Assembly (NCBI RefSeq): GCF_021545845.1
Contig: NZ_CP088923.1
Location: 248,001 to 312,000 of the forward strand
Source of the DNA: Rhodanobacter thiooxydans
GTDB taxonomy: Bacteria; Pseudomonadota; Gammaproteobacteria; Xanthomonadales; Rhodanobacteraceae
Direction: 5' to 3'
DNA length: 64,000 bases
The notes beneath the pieces are model-generated. The model made no database searches. It was not told where the DNA came from and saw only the letters and a list, made by a program, of their open reading frames with translations. A program made the position numbers and the translations under genes. Every line of letters starts with the position of its first letter. The stretch's first letter is position 1. This document shows positions 62,026-64,000 of this stretch, piece after piece.

Positions 62026-62053
62026 CGCCTGGCATGCGGTAACCGTACGAGTG

Positions 62054-62085
62054 AAACCTCCCCGCCCCGGCGGGGAGGTTTTTTT
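62054..62085 (+). terminator. Rho-independent terminator after fadL
   Basis: CCTCCCCGCC pairs with GGCGGGGAGG, extended by A/T pairs to 13 bp, and is followed by seven T residues at 62079-62085. The 28 bp gap from the stop codon is normal. Confidence 0.92.
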
Positions 62086-62102
62086 ATGCTCGGGGGGGAA
62101 TG

Positions 62103-63563
62103 TCAGCCGCGGCGCAGCAACAGAATGAGCATGCGCCGGAAGCGTTCGCCGTAGGGCGGATTGAGCAGGCCGGCGCCGTTCCAACGGGCCTGGCGGAACA
62201 CCGGCTTCAGGTGCGAGAACGTGCGGAAGCCGGCCTCGCCGTGATAGCCGCCCATGCCGGAAGCGCCGACACCGCCGAACGGAAGGTCGTGCTGAGCGAT
62301 GTGGTACAGGGTGTCGTTGATGCTGACGCCGCCGGCGCGGGTGCGCGCCAAAACGCGGTCGATGCTCGCCTGGTCCTGTTCGAACAGGTACAGCGCCAGT
62401 GGGTGCGGGCGGGCGGCGACCTGGGCGATCGCGTCGTCCAGTGCGTCATAGGGCAGCAGCGGCAGCAGCGGGCCAAAGATCTCCTCGCGCATCACCGCCA
62501 TGCCGTCGTCGACGTCGGTCATCAGCTGCGGCGGCAGCAGCCGGCGCGCCGAGTCCGCCGTTGCTTCGCCGAGCGGATGCGCGTGTGCACCGGCCGCCAG
62601 CGCATCGTCGCGCAGCGCCACGAGGCGCCGGTACTGGCGGTCGGAGACGATGCTGGCGTACTGCGTGCTCCGCTCCAGTTGCGGGTACATCCGCGCCACC
62701 GCCTTGCCGGCCAGCTCGATGAACTCCGCCACACGTGCGCGCGGCAGCAGCACGTAATCCGGCGCGATGCAGGTCTGCCCGGCGTTGACCAGCTTGCCGA
62801 ACACGATGCGCTCCACCGCGTGCTCGAAACGCGCACCCGGGCCGATGATCGCCGGCGACTTGCCGCCCAGCTCCAGCGTCACCGGGGTGAGGTTGGCGGC
62901 GGCCGCGCGCATCACATGGTGGCCGACCGCGGTGGAGCCGGTGAACAGCAGGTGATCGAACGGCAGCGCAGAGAATGCCTGCGCCACGTCCGCGTCGCCG
63001 TTCACCACGACCACCTCGTCGGGCGGGAAGTATTTCGCCACCTGTTCGGCGAACAGCGCCGAGAAGCGCGGAGTGAACTCGCTCATCTTCAGCATCGCGC
63101 GGTTGCCGGCGGCCAGCGCGTCGACCAGCGGGCCGACAGCCAGGTACAGCGGGTAGTTCCATGGCACGATGATGCCGATGACGCCTAGCGGCTGGGGGAT
63201 CAGCACGTTGTGGGCGGGCAGGAAGGCGAGTCCCGCCAGCGAGCGCCGCGGACGCATCCAGCGGCGACCATGGCGCAGCGCATGGCGCATCGCCGACAGG
63301 CTGGGGAAGATCTCCAGCATGTCGGTTTCCTCTTGCGGCCGACAGCCGAAGTCGGCGCTGATGGCTGCCGCGAACGCCGCGCGCTGTTCGCGCAGCATCT
63401 GCTCCAGTTTGCGCAGGCGTTGCGCACGGATGGGCCAGTCGGGCATCGGCTCGCGCGCCTGCGCCTCGTGCAGGCGCTGCAGCATGCTGGCGAGATCGGC
63501 GTCCGTCGCATCGCGCGCGGCGCTTCGCTCAGGATTCACGGCGGAATTCGTCAAAGAAGGCAT
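62103..63563 (-). CDS. Coniferyl aldehyde dehydrogenase
   Basis: 486 residues from the ATG at 63563. ALDH motifs: VIGIIVPWNYPLYLAVGPLV, LLFTGSTAVGHHVMRAAA, general base E231 (TLELGGKSPAI) and catalytic C265 (NAGQTCIAPDY). The C-terminal QHDLPFGGVGASGMGGYHGE is typical of the coniferyl-aldehyde group, which also includes long-chain aldehyde dehydrogenases. It would oxidise aromatic or long-chain aldehydes with NAD+. Together with fadL this suggests uptake and oxidation of hydrophobic substrates. Its start overlaps the end of the mrr remnant by about 35 bp. Confidence 0.85.
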   Translation of the reverse strand: MPSLTNSAVNPERSAARDATDADLASMLQRLHEAQAREPMPDWPIRAQRLRKLEQMLREQRAAFAAAISADFGCRPQEETDMLEIFPSLSAMRHALRHGRRWMRPRRSLAGLAFLPAHNVLIPQPLGVIGIIVPWNYPLYLAVGPLVDALAAGNRAMLKMSEFTPRFSALFAEQVAKYFPPDEVVVVNGDADVAQAFSALPFDHLLFTGSTAVGHHVMRAAAANLTPVTLELGGKSPAIIGPGARFEHAVERIVFGKLVNAGQTCIAPDYVLLPRARVAEFIELAGKAVARMYPQLERSTQYASIVSDRQYRRLVALRDDALAAGAHAHPLGEATADSARRLLPPQLMTDVDDGMAVMREEIFGPLLPLLPYDALDDAIAQVAARPHPLALYLFEQDQASIDRVLARTRAGGVSINDTLYHIAQHDLPFGGVGASGMGGYHGEAGFRTFSHLKPVFRQARWNGAGLLNPPYGERFRRMLILLLRRG

Positions 63564-63819
63564 GGTCGACCTCATACACCATTTTGGGCCTGATGCCGAT
63601 GAGTTTGTCCTGGAACGGTTCGACCAATTGCCCGTCGTCGATCAGCTCGATCGGCACCACGCCATCGCGCGTGGCTTCGGCCTCGCCATCCGGAGTGAAG
63701 CGGCCGGTGGTGATGAACACGCCCTTCTCGGCGCGGCCAAGCAGGGCATTGTGGAACTCGCCCACCGCGCTGCGGGTGACGGTGTCCTTGTAGCGCTTGG
63801 CCTGGAAGGCCACGCGCAG
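63529..63819 (-). pseudogene. Mrr-type restriction endonuclease, C-terminal remnant
   Basis: About 95 residues of the Mrr nuclease domain remain: VAFQAKRYKDTVTRSAVGEF with the catalytic QxK, then GRAEKGVFITTGRFTPDGEA, VVPIELIDDGQLVE and VYEVDHAFFDEFRRES. The N-terminal DNA-binding winged helix and the first catalytic acidic residues are missing, and the upstream DNA is simple-sequence rich (GGGAATAGAGAATCGGGAAT). Mrr cuts methylated DNA. Only the end of the gene is left, so it should be inactive. Confidence 0.75.
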
Positions 63820-63939
63820 GCTTACGAAGGCTGCGGTATGGCAACGCCGGAATGTTTCCCTTTTCCCTCGCCCCTCTTCCCGAGCGCCGTTTGGGAGGAG
63901 GGGCAAAGCCTGGCTCTGCTATTCCCGATTCTCTATTCC

Positions 63940-64000
63940 CTACTCCCCGATAGTCAGCAACGACGCGTTGCCGCCGGCGGCGGTGGTGTTGATGGTGAGC
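63940..64000 (-). CDS. putA: PutA (proline dehydrogenase/P5C dehydrogenase), last codons only
   Basis: LTINTTAAGGNASLLTIGE then TAG at 63942-63940. The NTTAAGGNASLL ending is characteristic of PutA C-termini. PutA oxidises proline to glutamate and in many gammaproteobacteria represses its own gene. The rest lies beyond the right edge. Confidence 0.75.
   Translation of the reverse strand, partial: LTINTTAAGGNASLLTIGE

Overview
The window looks like a high-GC gammaproteobacterium of the Xanthomonadales, most likely Rhodanobacteraceae (Rhodanobacter/Dyella-like). This rests on gene content and order: tandem DsbA genes next to cytochrome c4 and engB, a GH17 membrane protein, coniferyl aldehyde dehydrogenase, and REP-type GTAGGAGC and GGGAAT-rich intergenic repeats. 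The genus is an inference; no rRNA is present.

Region 1 (1 to about 22.36 kb) is a genomic island, visibly lower in GC than the rest. It opens with a partial tyrosine recombinase and a mixed accessory set: a TIGR02391 protein, a Panacea-type toxin-antitoxin pair, SseB and a BPSL0761-family protein. Next comes a regulatory switch, two divergent DNA-binding genes whose start codons are 14 bp apart. A Tn7-like transposition module follows: a fused TnsA-TnsB transposase, a TnsC-like ATPase and a TniQ/TnsD-like protein. Beyond it lies a tightly packed six-gene leftward operon, hsdR-FRG-hsdM-hsdS-mcrB-mcrC. It joins a type I restriction-modification system to a type IV McrBC system, with gaps of 2-3 nt or short overlaps at every junction. 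The island stops just short of the 3' end of a CAU-anticodon tRNA gene.

Region 2 (22.4-50.6 kb) is core chromosome. It holds rpoD, dtd, an LpxL-type acyltransferase, a pteridine reductase, an EcsC protein, a TonB-dependent receptor behind a Zur-like palindrome, a MidA-type methyltransferase, a VanZ protein, an LTA-synthase-like sulfatase, cca, a TPR sulfotransferase, an NDUFA9-like protein, slt, a GH17 protein, an EEP nuclease-fold protein, two DsbA proteins, cytochrome c4, engB, a free-methionine-sulfoxide reductase, bioD and an M3 peptidase. Much of this serves envelope upkeep, periplasmic disulfide formation and housekeeping.

Region 3 (51.0-54.35 kb) is a decayed defence cluster. A DUF3037 gene is intact. 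Beside it are a HipA-like kinase gene broken by an in-frame TAG and a frameshift, an AlbA_2/Schlafen-type gene broken by another in-frame TAG, and remnants of a type I R-M locus.

Region 4 (54.4-64 kb) returns to core genes: a Kef-type antiporter, a large membrane-anchored ankyrin protein, YcgL, a FadL porin and coniferyl aldehyde dehydrogenase. It ends with an N-terminally truncated mrr and the last codons of putA.

Gene calls were made by reading the translations. No database search was run, so family names are recognition calls and residue numbers are hand counts.
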